Shown here in pieces: positions 43,583 through 56,640 of a stretch of DNA of 64,000 bases (within the stretch, counting starts at the first letter, position 1; the number at the start of each line of letters is the position of its first letter). The notes under the pieces were generated by a model. It was not told where the DNA came from, searched no databases, and saw nothing but the letters and a program-made list of their open reading frames with translations. Source of the DNA: Bufo bufo (Eukaryota; Chordata; Amphibia; Anura; Bufonidae); assembly GCF_905171765.1 (NCBI RefSeq), contig NC_053392.1, positions 107,344,321-107,408,320 on the forward strand, read 5' to 3'. The position numbers and the translations under genes are program-made.

Positions 43583-45194
43583 TGTGGCCACAATTATTTT
43601 CCAGCACTGCCTTAACTCTCTTGGGCATGCAGTTCATTAGAGCTTCATAGGTTGCCACTGGAATCCTCTTTCACTCCTCCATGATGACATCACGGAGCTG
43701 GAGGATGTTAGAGACCTTGTGCTCCTCGACCTTCCATTTGTGGATGCCCCACAGATGCTCATTAGCGTTTATGTCTGGAGATATGCTTGGCCAGTCCAGC
43801 ATCTTTACCCTCAGTTTCTTTAGCAAGGCAGTGGTCATCTTGGAGGTGTGTTTGGGATCGTTATCATGTTGGAATACTGACCTGCGGCCCAGTTTCTGAA
43901 GGGAGGGGATCATGCTCTGCTTCAGTCTGTCACAGTACGTTATGGTATTTATGGTTCCCTCAATAAACTATAGCTCCCCACAGTCGGCAGCACTCATGCA
44001 GCCCCAAACCATGACGCTCTCACCGCCATGCTTGACTGTAGGCAAGACACACTTGTCTTTGTACTCCTCACCTGGTTACCTCCATACACGCTTGACACCA
44101 TCTGAACCAAATAAGTTTATCTTGGTCTCATCAGACCACAGGACATGGTTCCAGTAATCTATGTCTTTAGTCTGCTTGTCTTCACCAAACAGTTTGCAGG
44201 CTTTTTTGTTCATCTTTAGAAGAGGGTTCCTTCTGGGATGACAGACATGCAGACCAATTTGATATAGTGTGCAGCGTGTTGTCACAGATCATTGAGACTG
44301 GCAACACGTGGTTTTATCTGACCTGTTTTCCGTTTGGATCAAATGATGTCTGTGTTGTTTCTGGTTCTTGCCACACCTTCTTTCCCCAGGTGTGGCTATT
44401 ATGGTCATTTAACCTTCTCTATTTGTTGTTGTTTCTCCCACTATGCTGTGCGGTTTATAGCTTCTGTTGGAGCTGTGGACAGCTGGTGTGTGGATCTTGG
44501 CTGAGTTCCTGGTGCTGCCATAGCCACTTGAATTTAAGTGTTTGTATTTTGTTTTGGTTATTTTGCGTGTTGTATTTCCCTGCCATTTGTATTAAGGCCT
44601 GAGGGAGCCTCCTGTTCGGCCTTCCTTTTGGAGGAACAGGTTGTCTCAGTCCTGACATTAGTACCAGGGTCCTATAGGACGAGTTAGGACACTAGGTATT
44701 CCTGTGTATGAACTCACCTACCTCTGGGGTCTGTTCATACTGGTAGTTAGTCAGGACTTTGATTAGGGTTTTACTAGGAGGTGTCCATCACCTTTCCCTA
44801 GTTTCCAGGCCTTATTCCCTCACCCCTTTCCCTCATATGTTCGATGTGGTGTTTCCCTCCCACACCTAAACATGACACATATGGTCTGAACACTGACAGG
44901 CTGACCCCCAACCCCTTTAACCCCTGCAGCAATGCTAGCAGCACTCATATGTCTATTTTGAAAAGACAACCTCTGGATATGATGCTGAGCACATGCACTC
45001 AACTTCTTTGGTTGACCATGGCGAGACCTGTTCTGAGTGAAACCTTTCTTGTAAAACTCCCTTATGGTCTTAGTCTCCGTGCTGCAGCTCAGTTTTAGGG
45101 TGTTGGCAATCGTCTTAAAGCCTCGGCCATCTTTATGTAGAGCAACAATTCTTTTTTTCAGATTCTCAGAGAGTTCTTTGTCATAAGGTGCCAT
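43583..45194 (-). pseudogene. DD34E Tc1-like transposase, interrupted
   Basis: Starts at ATG 45194 (MAPYDKELSENLKKRIV), with the helix-turn-helix region up to about 44900. It is cut by the LTR and resumes at 44279 with HVCHPRRNPLL and the first catalytic D in LWSDETK. The second D is in HDNDPKHTSK and the E is in ANEHLWG, 34 residues apart. Frame changes and an internal stop near 43671 add to the damage. Confidence 0.9.
44280..44877. mobile_element. Solo LTR, 598 bp
   Basis: Starts TGTCACAG and ends CATGACA. It lies between transposase codons, flanked by CGTGT on the left and CATAT on the right. The two flanks differ only at two positions, both G/A. Removal restores the Tc1-like reading. No coding sequence. 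LTR superfamily unknown. Confidence 0.75.
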
Positions 45195-45539
45195 GTTGAA
45201 CTTCCAGTTACCAGCATGAGAGCAATAACACCAAATTTAACACACCTGCTCCCCATTCACACCTAAAACCTTGAAACACTAACAAGTCACATGCCACGGG
45301 AGGGAAAATGGCTAATTGGGCACAAGGTGTACTCACTTTTGTTGCCCACGGTTTAGACATTAATGCCTGTGTGTTGAGTTATTTTGAAGACACACCAAAG
45401 TTACACTGTTATACAAGCTGTACACTGACTACTTTACATTGTATCAAAGTGTCAGATCTTCAGTGTTGTCCCATGAAAAGATATAATAAAATATTTTTAA
45501 AACATGTGAGGGGTGTACTCACATTTGTGAGATACTGTA

Positions 45540-47510
45540 CCTTGCTTTGAAATCTATGGTCAAAACTAAAGCATTGACTAATTTTATGAAGGCTAAAGGG
45601 TAGCAGACATTTTCTATGTTTTTGTGTACTGTTTTGCTGTAATACCACTTATTTTAACAATGCGATAAAGTGACTTATGTAATATCCTGTGCTTTACTTG
45701 ACTTAAGGTAATAGCTGCTATGAAATCATAGGATCTCCTGTGATCAAAGAGCAGTGATACCATAGCTCTGATCTTGGTGTTATTTGGAACAGCCAGGAGC
45801 AATAGGTAACAAGTCCGGGCAACTTCACTGCGACCTGAGGGTGTTACTGACAGCTCAGTGCTGAGTGTGGAAAATCTGTACATGTCTGTCTTAAGCAGTC
45901 AGCTTATTCCAAGAATAGTGAAGTGGTTTTTATTAGACAATCTATATTTTTCAGTAGGGAACAAAAGTTATTAAATGGATTATTTTTTTTTTTTTTATGT
46001 CAGAAAGGGGTAAAAAAATATATAAAATAAGTATTATCTCACTGATCCCTGTCACTGCTGCTCCGATCCCCATTGCTTTCCACTTCCAGGTCCTAGTTCA
46101 ACACACCAAAAATGGAAACAAATGCCTGCTTATATGATCACTGGTAGTGTTTGCCATTTCATCCCATCTCCTGGGTGTTGAGCCAGGACCAGCAAGTAAA
46201 GAACAGCAAGGATACCGAGCAGCATTGGGACATCAATAAGGGGTGGTACTGTAGGTTGGTAAAGTGTGTGATTTTTTTTTAACCTTTTTGACCATTAAAA
46301 AAATTAAGGAAATTACCGGTATCTCCTCGGTTAATCCCTTTTATCAAAAAATGATAGAATATTGAGTAGTTCTATCATGATGGATACATATAGGAAACAG
46401 AAACACTGTTGTAAGTACAATTTGATCTATAGGTGAAACTGTAAGAGAGGATACAAAAAGTAAAACTTAACCTACTGATGCGATGCTGGTTCCCATAATC
46501 TTTGCTCAGAGTTTTTAGATTGCACTTATATAACATTTACTGTACTTTCTCTATGGGAAACAAAAAAAAGTTTAGTAGCCATCATGGTAGACTGGAAATG
46601 TAAAGTGTCACTGGTTCTAAAAACTTATAAAAAGTGGCCTCTATGTTGTTGGAGGAGGGCCAAGCACAAGTAGGCTGGATCAGCAATGCCATAGTGCTGC
46701 ACAAAATATCGCCCCAGCAAAATGAAAAAACAATGCAACACAAAATCCGCTTAGAAGCTGCCCCTCTATGGTGGCCAGAGCCATACGTGAGAATACAGCT
46801 CTACATACCTCTTACATTTCGCAACATCTCCTTTGATGTAGAAGTTCTTATTCCTCATCTTCTCCAGTCAGCCCAGACTGTCATGACAACTTCCAAGGAC
46901 AACAATACATTTGAATTCAGGAGGACATCTATGGCCACTGACCTGATACATAGGTACCTTATTTTTCTAGGAACAGCAGATGTTTATGTCCCTGGCTCAG
47001 AAAGAGGTCTCAGGAAGCCCTCTGCGCATCGGATTACTGGGAATCATCTCTATAGGGTCTATTACCAGTCCACCCCTGGTAGCGGTTGATTTGTTACCTG
47101 TTATTTTCTGCTGGGTTGCTAAGCATATAGAAGCTTTGGCATCTATAAAAACATATGGCACCTGCAGAATACTTCTATTACTAATAGTGGCTCGACTCAC
47201 AAGGAGTTCTGTGGTCATCTAAGTTTTGATCAGTAGATCCACAAAGATTTTGGGGCCATTACCTAAATGCTAAACTGCAGCTATATTACGACTGTGTGAA
47301 ACTGGTCTACATCACATAGTAATAGTCGGTAACTAGTTTAGTTGGTTTTATTTAGATTTGTCTTCAAGCTCACATTCCCTGAGTATAATATATAAATGAA
47401 CAAATTTCCCAATATAATTGTGGATTTTCCTTCTCTACCCTTTTTAGTTATCAGCTTTTCCATCCTACCTACTAAACGGAGAGTAGTGAGAGGTAACAAA
47501 TAGATTTTGG
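45540..47510. other. Unannotated
   Basis: The longest ORF (46634-47089) has no recognised domain and no supporting signals. I do not call it a gene. Confidence 0.45.
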
Positions 47511-47735
47511 GGGTCATTTATCATTTAAGGTTGTTTTTATGTCAGTTTTAAGTCTGGCTTTGCTTTGTGTTCCTGCACCAAATTTATGAACTGGGACACT
47601 TTAAAAATATATCTGGCTTCAGTGTAATATAGTTTACACCTTTAGGTATAAAAGTACACCAGGAGGTTGCCTGGTGTTGGCTGCAGCTTTTATGAGACTT
47701 TTGCATAAATCCTACATAATCCAGGTCTAATATCA
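47511..47735. repeat. Possible MITE fragment (GGGGTCATTTATCA end)
   Basis: The opening word resembles a common frog repeat end. A related inverted word (TGATAAATTCCCCCC) occurs near 60245. No matching right end. Confidence 0.3.
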
Positions 47736-47868
47736 CTTTTAGCTCTTAAACATAGACGACTGTAAAAAAAAGTGTCGAGGATCACAAAATGTCACAGTTG
47801 CCATGCGTTTTTTTACCCCACAAAACTGACATATCTGATTTCATGAATGACCCGCTTTATTTTTTTAA

Positions 47869-48558
47869 TTAAATGGGTTGACTCACTTAAAAAAAAATGG
47901 CATTTATCAAGTAGAAAAAGTTAATACAAGGCACTCACCAATGTATTGTGATTGTCCATATTGCTTCCTTTGCTGGCTGGATTCATTTTTCCATCACATT
48001 ATACACTGCTCGTTTCCGTGGTTACGACCACTCTGCAATCCAGCAGCAGTGGCGGTGCTTGCAGACTGTAAGGGGAAGCATCGGCCTCTCTGGTGGGCGA
48101 GATCGCGGGATAAGCAGAGGCATGCACTTTTTTCTATAGTGTGCAAGCACGACCACCACTGATGGATTTCAGGGTGGTCATAACTAGGGATGAGAGAATC
48201 GACTTCGGATGAAACATCTGAAGTCGATTCGTAAAACCTTTGTTCTAATACTGTACGGAGCAGTATTAGAATGTATTGGTTCTGATGAGCCGAAGTTATT
48301 GCTTCGCGAAGTCTCGCGTAATTCTTCATACTTCATAAATTAATTTTTACTTTAAAAAACCATTTCCCGAACTCGGGTTTGGTTCCAAGTGGTACCTTGG
48401 AACTGAACCTGAGTATGGGAAATGGTGTATAATGTGATGAAAATGAATTCAGCCAGGAAAGGAAGCAATATGGATAATAACTGTACATTAGTAAGTGCCT
48501 TGTATTAACTTCCTCTACATGATAACTGCCATTTGCTGAAGTGAGACAACCCCTTTAA
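47869..48558. mobile_element. TTAA-flanked foldback element with nested repeat
   Basis: TTAA lies at 47869-47872 and 48555-48558. Arms of about 130 bp (GGGTTG.CTCACTT..., TTAATACAAGGCACT, ATATTGCTTCCTTT) are inverted at 48425-48550. An unrelated block, TAGGGATGAGAGAATCGAC... (about 48185-48425), interrupts it; its start resembles a repeat I associate with frogs. No coding capacity. Confidence 0.75.
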
Positions 48559-49160
48559 GACATGGCCCACAAATTAACCCTATTAGGTGGCAGATGCCTT
48601 CTGCTCCGTCTTACAACCTGTAAAATATTGACTGGAATTTCATGCTTTTTTGAGAGATTTGTCAGAAATCAAATCACAAAACATCCTGATTCGGGTAGAA
48701 TAAAAAAAATTAAAAATTTTAGACACATTTGATTCTTTTAGAATCTCTAAGATTGATAGAAGTTTACTCCTATTACTGGATCCCAGATAGCACATGATTA
48801 TGATCAGTACACCATGCAGGAAAATCAGCACTTTAAATGGATAATGCCAATTGAACAACAAGTTCCAGCGGGGCTACTACAAATGGTGGCGCTCAGTGCG
48901 TAATCTGTAGTCCCAGTCCTGCTCTTGTAAAGATATGTGCATGAAGAGATAATTTTATTGGTGAATTTTATTTTTGCTCACTAATTTGGAATATAGATTG
49001 TTAGCCCCAATAGGGCAAGGATTGATGACAATCTATGTACAAAGCTAAAGAATATGCAAGTATTATAATAATGAATTAAAATGGTCCATTATCTCTGATT
49101 CCATATACCTGAAGCTACATCTGATTTTCCTTGTTGATTGGTTACTTGAATGGAGGTAAT
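48559..49160. other. Unannotated
   Basis: Nothing recognised. Confidence 0.45.
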
Positions 49161-50108
49161 TTAAAGGGGTTGTCCCACAAAAATATTCTACATTTTGCAC
49201 CAGCACTTGGTTCTCAATACTTTGCAATTGAATATAATTAAAAATGCAGTGTAACCTAAAGTAGCCACAAGCTCTTCAATAAAATGTATGTATATAGTGC
49301 CACCTGCTTTTGTTCTTTTCTTTATTTCTCTCTCCGTCTCTGAGGTGGTCGCATATGCTCAGTTCCATTCTTTAATTGCCACTGGCTATATCTACAGTCA
49401 GAAGCTGTGACAGTAATAGGGAGAGAGCTGCAGCAGAGAGGACACGACACAGAGCTGCACCCCCTGAGCGATCAATTGGGGAGATAAATGGGGAGATCTC
49501 TGGATCTATGTGAGGTACAGGGTTAGTTCCTGCTTTGTTAGAAATAGATTGTCATGTACTATCTGATTTTCATTTTTTGCATTAACGGAGTTATCCCATG
49601 ACCATTGTAAAAAATAAAAATCAGACATCATATAGTACAAAGCTAACAAAGCTAGAACCAGCCCTGTACCTCACATGGATCCAGAGATCTCCCCATTCAT
49701 TGCTCTGCTAGATTTATATCATGCTGACAGCTCAGGGGGAGATTCTTTTCTACTGCAGCTCAGGAGGCGTGTCTCAGCTCTCCCTATCACAGCTCAGGAG
49801 GCGTGTCTCAGCTCTCCCTATCACAGCTCAGGAGGCGTGTCCATGTTCTTCCTATCACAACTCAGGAGGCAGTTGAAGGATGAAACTGAGCATGTGCGGC
49901 CACCTCAGAGAGCAGAACAAAGAAATAAAAAAACAAAAAACAAACAGCAGGTGGCGCTATACAGATACATTTTATTGAATAACTCAGTAGATATGCTACA
50001 TTTTTAATTACATGCAATTAGAAAAGTATTCAGATCCAGGTGCTGGTTTGAAAACTGTAAAATATTTTTCGAGGGACAACCGCTTTAATCATGGGATAAC
50101 CCTTTTAA
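49161..50108. mobile_element. Large TTAA foldback element, with a second overlapping TTAA end pair
   Basis: The outer pair is TTAAAGGGGTTGTCCC at 49161 and its inverse ending at 50088. Long interior arms fold about a centre near 49595-49620. A second pair (TTAACGGAGTTATCCCATGA at 49582 and its inverse ending at 50108) overlaps the first. Short GAGGCGTGTCTCAGCTCTCC repeats occur near 49767-49840. The ORF at 49675-50007 lies in this repeat and is not a gene. Confidence 0.7.
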
Positions 50109-51290
50109 TGAAATATGTGGCTAGATGATACAATATTAACAAAAAACTGTTAAAACAATTATTTTCTCTCCTGTGAAAAATAATTTCATAAAAAAAACAT
50201 TGTGCTATACTGTAAGCGTAGAGTGGGAAAGTTTTTTAGCCTCCCTGATCGTCAGCTCCATGACTGATAATGTAACACAGAAGCCTGAGGAAATGCTAAG
50301 CTGTGAATTTACTGTCAAGCTATTAAAAGCACTAACGTTTTTCTTCCTTGATCGTAATTACAGAAGTTTTAGGGAGGCAGCTTTTCATGCTTGTCCTACT
50401 AGGGGAAAAAACTATGCATATACATGAAGCACAAGAGCTTAAATTATTACCGTTTAACTGATATTCAATAGATTTGCCCTGCCTTTCCCCATTGTCACTG
50501 TCTAAATACTTCAAAAAGAATTCTAATAAAGTTGAAATTAATAGGAGGAAGGATTCTAATCCTGCTATCTCTTCATATTTCAAAGTCTCCCACTCTCTCT
50601 TTTCTGCATATGTTTGTGCTGATTGCATTAACCCCAGGTTTGCCAGCGTTTGAAAAGTCCTGAGGGAATATTTTTTTATTTTTCATTAGTCACCCAACTC
50701 ATTCCCTTATTCTTTTTTGAGCAGAGGTGATTCGTAATGTTGATGTTCTCTTAAGGTTGTTAGGAATAATCCCAAAAAATACACTTTATATGCTATATTT
50801 TTTCATATCTGATGGATCTCTGATGTCCAAGTCCATCGATGTTCTCCTTTTGTTTGCTGAGTAGGAACTTCTCAATTGTGTCATTCAATATTATCCTCTG
50901 AAATCTTCATAGTTATGGAGCAGGCACATAGTATTGTCATTTACAACAACGTGTATTGGATGCAGAGGATTATTAGAAAAACAGATACTGCATCACTTAG
51001 TGTGATTTGATCATCTGAGTTACAGTAAGTTCCTCAACCAGTTGACCTTTAAAGAAGCGCGTGTTTGCATTAATAACTCTTGAAGTAGAGCATTCCATAG
51101 TCTGAGTACTCTAACGGTGAAGAACCATTTCCTAAACTGATGTCTAAATCACACGTAAAGATTGTCCCCTGGTCCTTTATAAATCAGTTCCTTGTACTGA
51201 CCATGTATTTATACATGAATAGGAGGTCAACTCTAAGGTGTCTTTTTTCCATGGTGAACAGGCTCAACTTTTCTAGCATCTCATTTTAAT
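50109..51290. other. Unannotated; old repeat near 51060-51290
   Basis: The last 230 bp resemble an interspersed repeat I recall from anuran genomes. The rest shows nothing. Confidence 0.35.
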
Positions 51291-51580
51291 GCCTCATGCA
51301 CACGACCGTAGTTCGGCTCTGCATCCGAACCACAGTTTTTGTGTCTCAGGTGCGGACCCATTCACTTCAATGGGGCAGCAAAAGATGCGGACAGCACTCC
51401 GGGTGCTGTCCGCATCCTTTGCTCCGTTCCCTGGCCCCGTTTTGCGGACAAGAATAGGCATGTCTACAATGGGCCGCACGTTCCGTTCCGCAAATTGCGG
51501 AAGGCACATGGGCGGCTTTTGTTTTTTGCAGATCTGCGGTTTGCGGACCGCAAAAAACGGCAATATCGTGTGCATGAGGC
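51291..51580. mobile_element. Foldback MITE (GCCTCATGCACACG ends)
   Basis: Ends GCCTCATGCACACG and CGTGTGCATGAGGC are exact inverses. The interior has GCGGACCCATTCACTT and CAAATTGCGGA-like words shared with 5991-6334. The overlapping ORFs in all frames are repeat by-products. Confidence 0.85.
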
Positions 51581-52165
51581 CTATGGGTGCCATTATGCTG
51601 GCCGATCTTTGCGCAGGACAAGCATTGATCTAGGATAAACATATCGAACAGCGCTCATTTGCTTTGATCTATTACACTGGCCAATGCAGAGTGTGGTGGG
51701 GGAGGAACGATTGTTAAAGCAATCACTCTTCCATTTAGCTCAATTAATTATCATCAATGATTACAGAAGGAGATGTGCTGCCAATAATCCTCCTTCTTTC
51801 TTTTTGAATCAGCCTATATACATGCTTGGCTATTTTGTCGACTGATCAGGGGCATGAGTATATGGGTCAATTATTGGGACTGAGTGTTCCAATGAATGCT
51901 TGTTCCAATAATTGACCTGAAAAATGAGCAGTATAATAAGTGCTTAAGAGGGACTTTCCGTTTCATAAAAAAAATCTAGCCAGCCCTCTTTAAACCCTCT
52001 TCAGCTCTTGGATATCGTTTTTAGAATGAGCCCAAAAGGAAATGTGATATTCAAGATGGTGCCCTACAAGGTTTTGATGAAAAGTAATATTACATTCGGA
52101 TCACTAGCTATCTAAATGTTTCTGCACCTTAAGATCTTATACAGCAGCTGATTGGCTTATAACTA
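51581..52165. other. Unannotated
   Basis: Nothing recognised. Confidence 0.4.
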
Positions 52166-52594
52166 GAATTAGAGATGAGCGAAGTTTGGAAAAATTCGAT
52201 TCAGCTGCTTCACCAAAGTTCGACAAGAAATTCGATATGTTATGAATTACTTAGTCAAGAATTGCCTTTCCATTGTATGGAGCCGGTGCAATGACTGGGG
52301 ACAGTGATTGCATCTCCTCCCGCCATTTAAACCCTCAGATGCTGCGTTCAACACTGATTGTGGCTTCGGTGACTCACATTAAACTGTTCAGGGGTTAAAA
52401 AAAGCATTCTAATTGCCTCATCCACTTGTTGCAGTCTGTTCCCATCTAGATTCAAGAAAACCTGCCAAAGAACCTGGAGTATGCGTGATGGCGTCACTGC
52501 GTGTGTTTTCGGAAAAAGTGATTCATTACCATGAAGCGCAAGGGAATTCACATTCGTGGCAAATTCCTTGATCTTCAATCAAGACGGCGGCAAC
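52166..52594. repeat. Interspersed repeat (GATGAGCGAA end), left part
   Basis: Starts AGAGATGAGCGAAGTTTGG. The right part appears to resume at about 57492 and ends GATTCGCTCAACACTAG near 57672, so the second LINE is inserted in it. Confidence 0.5.
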
Positions 52595-52599
52595 TGAGG

Positions 52600-52827
52600 A
52601 GGAAGAGAGATGTCCGGGAATTAAAACACAATGGTAACAGAATAGAGATATACCCCGACTTTTCAATAGAGACCCAAATGAAGCGGAGAGAGTCCTGAGA
52701 GGTTAAAAAAAGGCTCATAAGTGCCAAGCTTAAATATTCTATGATGTGTTCTGCCAAAATGTTTCGTTTTTTATTAAACCAGATGAGATACTAAAATGGC
52801 TTGATGAGCAAGGAATAGACACTTGAT
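52600..52827 (+). pseudogene. LINE ORF1 C-terminal remnant
   Basis: Fragments equivalent to the end of the intact ORF1 at 16738-17703 can be traced (I.PDFS..TQMKR, SAKLKYS, ILKWLDEQGI). The frame holds several stops. The coiled-coil half is absent. Confidence 0.65.
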
Positions 52828-53030
52828 ATGATTGTTTTATTGATATAATGGGGGGGGGGGCGACGGGCGGGAAGGGCGTATAGTAAGAGGTGTGTAAGGT
52901 ATATTTCCTTGCCGCCAAGGTGGGGGAGGGGGGTGGGGTGAGGGAGGGTATTGCATTGTCTCGGGGGTCACGAATAACCCTTTGGTATACCCACCACCAG
53001 TGGCGACTTAGTGCACCTTGAACTGATAGA

Positions 53031-56000
53031 ATGACACATAGAATCCTGGTATGGAATGTTAGGGGCCTAGCAGATAGAACCAAGAGAATAATTGTAAATT
53101 ACATAATCAATAGACATCTCCCTGCGATAGTCGGATTAATAGAAACCCATCAAAAGCTGGAGAAGTTGATATGTATGAGGAAAAATGGATACAATATGAG
53201 TACCACTCCTGCTTATCATCTTACTCTCGGGAAGTAAGTGTGCTTGTACACAGAGGGGGGGGAGTATGAGCCTATTGGACAAAAAATCGATGGTGATGGC
53301 AGGTTTATTTTTTTACACTGCCGTTGGAATGGAGTCGGTTGTGTATTGGTTTTCGTGTACATCCCCCCTGCCTTCTCTCTGTATGTTATTCGCTGTTTAG
53401 CAGAGTTTGTCAACAAGAGGGGTAGATGTCCAATCTTGGTCTTGGGCGACTTTAATAACATAATGAATCAGGAGAAAGATAGAACTTCAATGACATCTGA
53501 ATCCAGGATCAGAGTAAATGGTCATACTATTCTATATAAGGTATGCCGGGAGCTCGCCCTCATTGATATATGGCGAAAAAATTCCTGCTTCAGTCGCACA
53601 TACTTAACTATGTCAAGAATTGATCTTGCACTGGCAAGTCATGATTTCATTGATAGAGTTGTATGTATGAAATATGAAGCCCATAGCCAATGAGGACTCG
53701 AGGTCTAGAAGACACAGAATTAATCCTCACCGGTTTAACCTAATTAAAAAACATGAAAAAATATGTAGTGAAATTAAAGAATTCTGTTTTTGAATCTAAA
53801 CTCGACTCATGTGCATTTTGTGTGGGATGCCTTGAAGGCATTCATTAGGGGTATTCTCTTTACACAAATTTAAAAAACTAGAACAGAGTGTCAGAGCTCT
53901 ACAAAACGAGATTGGTAATCAAAAAAATCCAATAATACAATTAGACCTTAAGAAAGCAATAGAGGATTATAAAGCATACCTTCAAGACAAAACTCAGCAG
54001 AGGTCCTTTTTTGCAGGCCAAAAACAATTTTGTGGGGCGGGTAAACCTGGGCGTCTTTTAGCCTCGATAATTCAAAACCAAAAATCCTCTACTCAGATTA
54101 AATGTATCAGGTTAAGAAATGGTACCCTTTCCTCGGACAGAGAGGAGATTAAACAAGAATTTAAAGCGTACTTCTCTTCATTATAGAGATCGGAGACGAA
54201 TGGGGAAAAACAAGATTTTCAGTCATTTTTTGCTAATATCACTGTGACCACGCTCTCTGAGGGGTATAGGGACTCATTAAATCTTCCTATTCAACGAAAC
54301 AAATTAAAGGAGGCTTTGAGCTCCATTATTGGCAATTCCACCCCTGGCTCTGATGGATTGCTTTTTGAGCTGTACAGGAGATATGGTGACGTTCTGCTCC
54401 CTTGTTTTCTGCAGCTTTTAAACAAATCCTGGCAGGAGAGTACGCTTCCTTCCTCTCTATCCGAGGCCATTATCACATTGATATCAAAGAAGGGTAAGGA
54501 TGAACAGGAGATTATTTATTATCCTATATCATTACTTAATACTGACTATGAAATATATGCTAAAGTTTTAGCAAATAGATTAAAGAGGATAATTGGTAAA
54601 ATAATACACCCTGACCAAACAGGTTTCATCCCAAAGAGACATGCCCAATTTAATATTCGAACGGCGATGGAGAATGCACATGAGGGGGGGGGGGGGACGC
54701 TCCATCCTGTCATTGGATGCATGTAAGGCGTTTTGACAGGGTGGAGTGGAACTTTCTATGGCAGACTATGGGAAAAATTAACTTGGGCCCCAATTTTATT
54801 AGATGGGTAAAGGTACTGTATAATCAGCCCACCGCAAGAATAAATACTAACGGTTCATGTTCGAATTCTTTTACCCTACATCAAGGAAATAGACAGGGCT
54901 GCTCTCTCTTCCCCCTTTTATTCACCATCTTTATGGAACCTTTGGCATGCAGAATAAGATCAGATGAATGGTTACAGGGATTCGGGGGGGCGGGTGTCCT
55001 TATTTTTTTACGAGATGGCTGTACTGCCTTACCCTATGCAATGACATTGATAAATAATTTTGGGGCCGTATGAGGTTTTGAGGTGAACTGGTCAAAATCG
55101 GTGCTACTGCCTTTAATTCGGGTCCCCCATATAAGAGAACCCGAGGTTCGGATTCTCTCTCCAACCGGCTCGCTTGAATACCTAGGCATTAGAATTAGTC
55201 CCTTGGTGCAGGACTTCTATAAATTTAATATCTTGCCCTTGATGACCCATGTTAAAGATAAAGTTCAGATAGGGTCGCCTTGATTAAAATGGTTCTTTTA
55301 CCGCAAATACTTTATAAAATCACGGCTTGCCCCATTTGGATTGAGGACTCTTTTTTTTTAGACTTATTGAAAGTATTCTTAATTATTTGATTTGGGGAAG
55401 GAAGAGAGTCTGGATCAAACAAAAATATCTATGTCTCCCACAGGAAGATGGTGGTTTATCCCTTCGATATTTTCAAGGATATAATCTTGCCGCCCAGATC
55501 CAGTGGTATATGAGTCACATAGGCAATAGAATACATCTTTTTACAAAAGAATATCCAGGTCCTCAACGAGACATTTTCAGCATGTTAGAATCAGGCTATA
55601 TGGGAATACAAGGGAAAAAATGTATTATTAGTGGGGCAATGCATAGGGTTTGGGAAAAAGTTAAATCGATATTAGGGATCACAGACACTTTATCCTTCAC
55701 ATCTCTTTGGCACAACACCAAATTTAGGGAATTTATGTTAATTGAGGACTATAGGTATAAAAATAGGTAGGGAAAATTTGGGTATTATAAGAGTCACACA
55801 AATAGGTTCCACTGGAGAGATAAAAAGGATGGAGGAATTGTGTGGTCCAAATAAACATGGGTTAATGGCTAATTTTAGATATGCTCAGTTAAGACACACG
55901 TTCTCACATACTCAGAATAAAAGTTATTTCACAGTAAAAGCATATGAGTTCACGGATTTTTGTTATAATTCTAGGGACAATAAAGTCTCTATATCACAGA

Positions 56001-56640
56001 TTTATAAAAAAAAATAAAAAAAAGGTTTAAGTAATGTAATTAAGTTTAATAGTGAAGTATAATGGGGTCAAGACATTAGGAAAAATAATGCACTAAACTG
56101 GAAGACTATATATAAGAATATAAAAAGAAGCCTCTTTATCTAATAATCATAGACTAATTCAGTTTAATACTTTTCATCGCCTGTATTATAGCCCCAAGAC
56201 TTTGTCTCGAATATATAAAAGCCTAGAGTACAGTTGTTGGAAATGCAAAATGGAACAAGCCGATTTCTTCCATATGATATGTCCACTGATCCAGTGTTTT
56301 TGGGGTAGGGTGTTTGAGGAGCTAGTTTGTAGATCTCATATCAGACCTCCTTTTGATGTCTCTTTCACTGTGTTGGGCCTTTTTTCTCTTTATCACTGGA
56401 AGCGTCTGGGAAAGTAGACATTTTCTGGCTTAAAACTCTGCTATTGGCCAGCAAGAAAATGGGGTTATAGCAAGAAAATGGTTATAGCAAGAAAATGGGG
56501 CTCAAATCTTCAACCCGAATTTGACGAGTGGAAAACTTTAGTTGAAAAAGTCAAAAGCTTAGAGTCCTCAGAAAAAAATGAAATCCGCTCAAACCTGGGT
56601 ATATTGGTCTAAGTTCATAGCCGGTATTAGGCCGGGCTGG
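53031..56640 (+). pseudogene. LINE ORF2 remnant lacking the RT catalytic YADD
   Basis: The endonuclease starts at 53031 (RILVWNVRGLA, IETHQK, LVLGDFNN, MSRIDLALAS) with a stop at 53235. RT motifs follow in several frames: STPGSDGL (54244-54726), HPDQTGFIP, NRQGCSLFPLLF and FMEPLACRI. Where the other LINE has YADD, this copy jumps from GGAGV directly to LIFLRDGC, so the catalytic dyad is deleted. C-terminal WGRKR.WIKQKYL and a C..C...H motif are still visible to about 56420. Confidence 0.88.

Larger units (their letters stand above)
43515..45537 (-). mobile_element. DD34E Tc1-like transposon, left-truncated, with LTR insert
   Basis: The right end GAGATACTG precedes TA at 45538-45539. The terminal region repeats GGTGTACTCAC twice (near 45328 and 45512), as in IR/DR elements. 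The left terminal repeat is not recognisable; sequence similarity fades near 43515. A solo LTR (44280-44877) sits in the transposase gene. Confidence 0.85.

Noticed and set aside
46634..47089. 151-codon plus-strand ORF
   Set aside because: No domain, no splice-site or promoter support, and no repeat match visible. Likely chance.
49675..50007. 110-codon ORF
   Set aside because: Inside the TTAA foldback element and partly made of short direct repeats.
50173..50427. 84-codon ORF that could be an exon
   Set aside because: No convincing splice sites or known domain. Insufficient evidence for a host gene.
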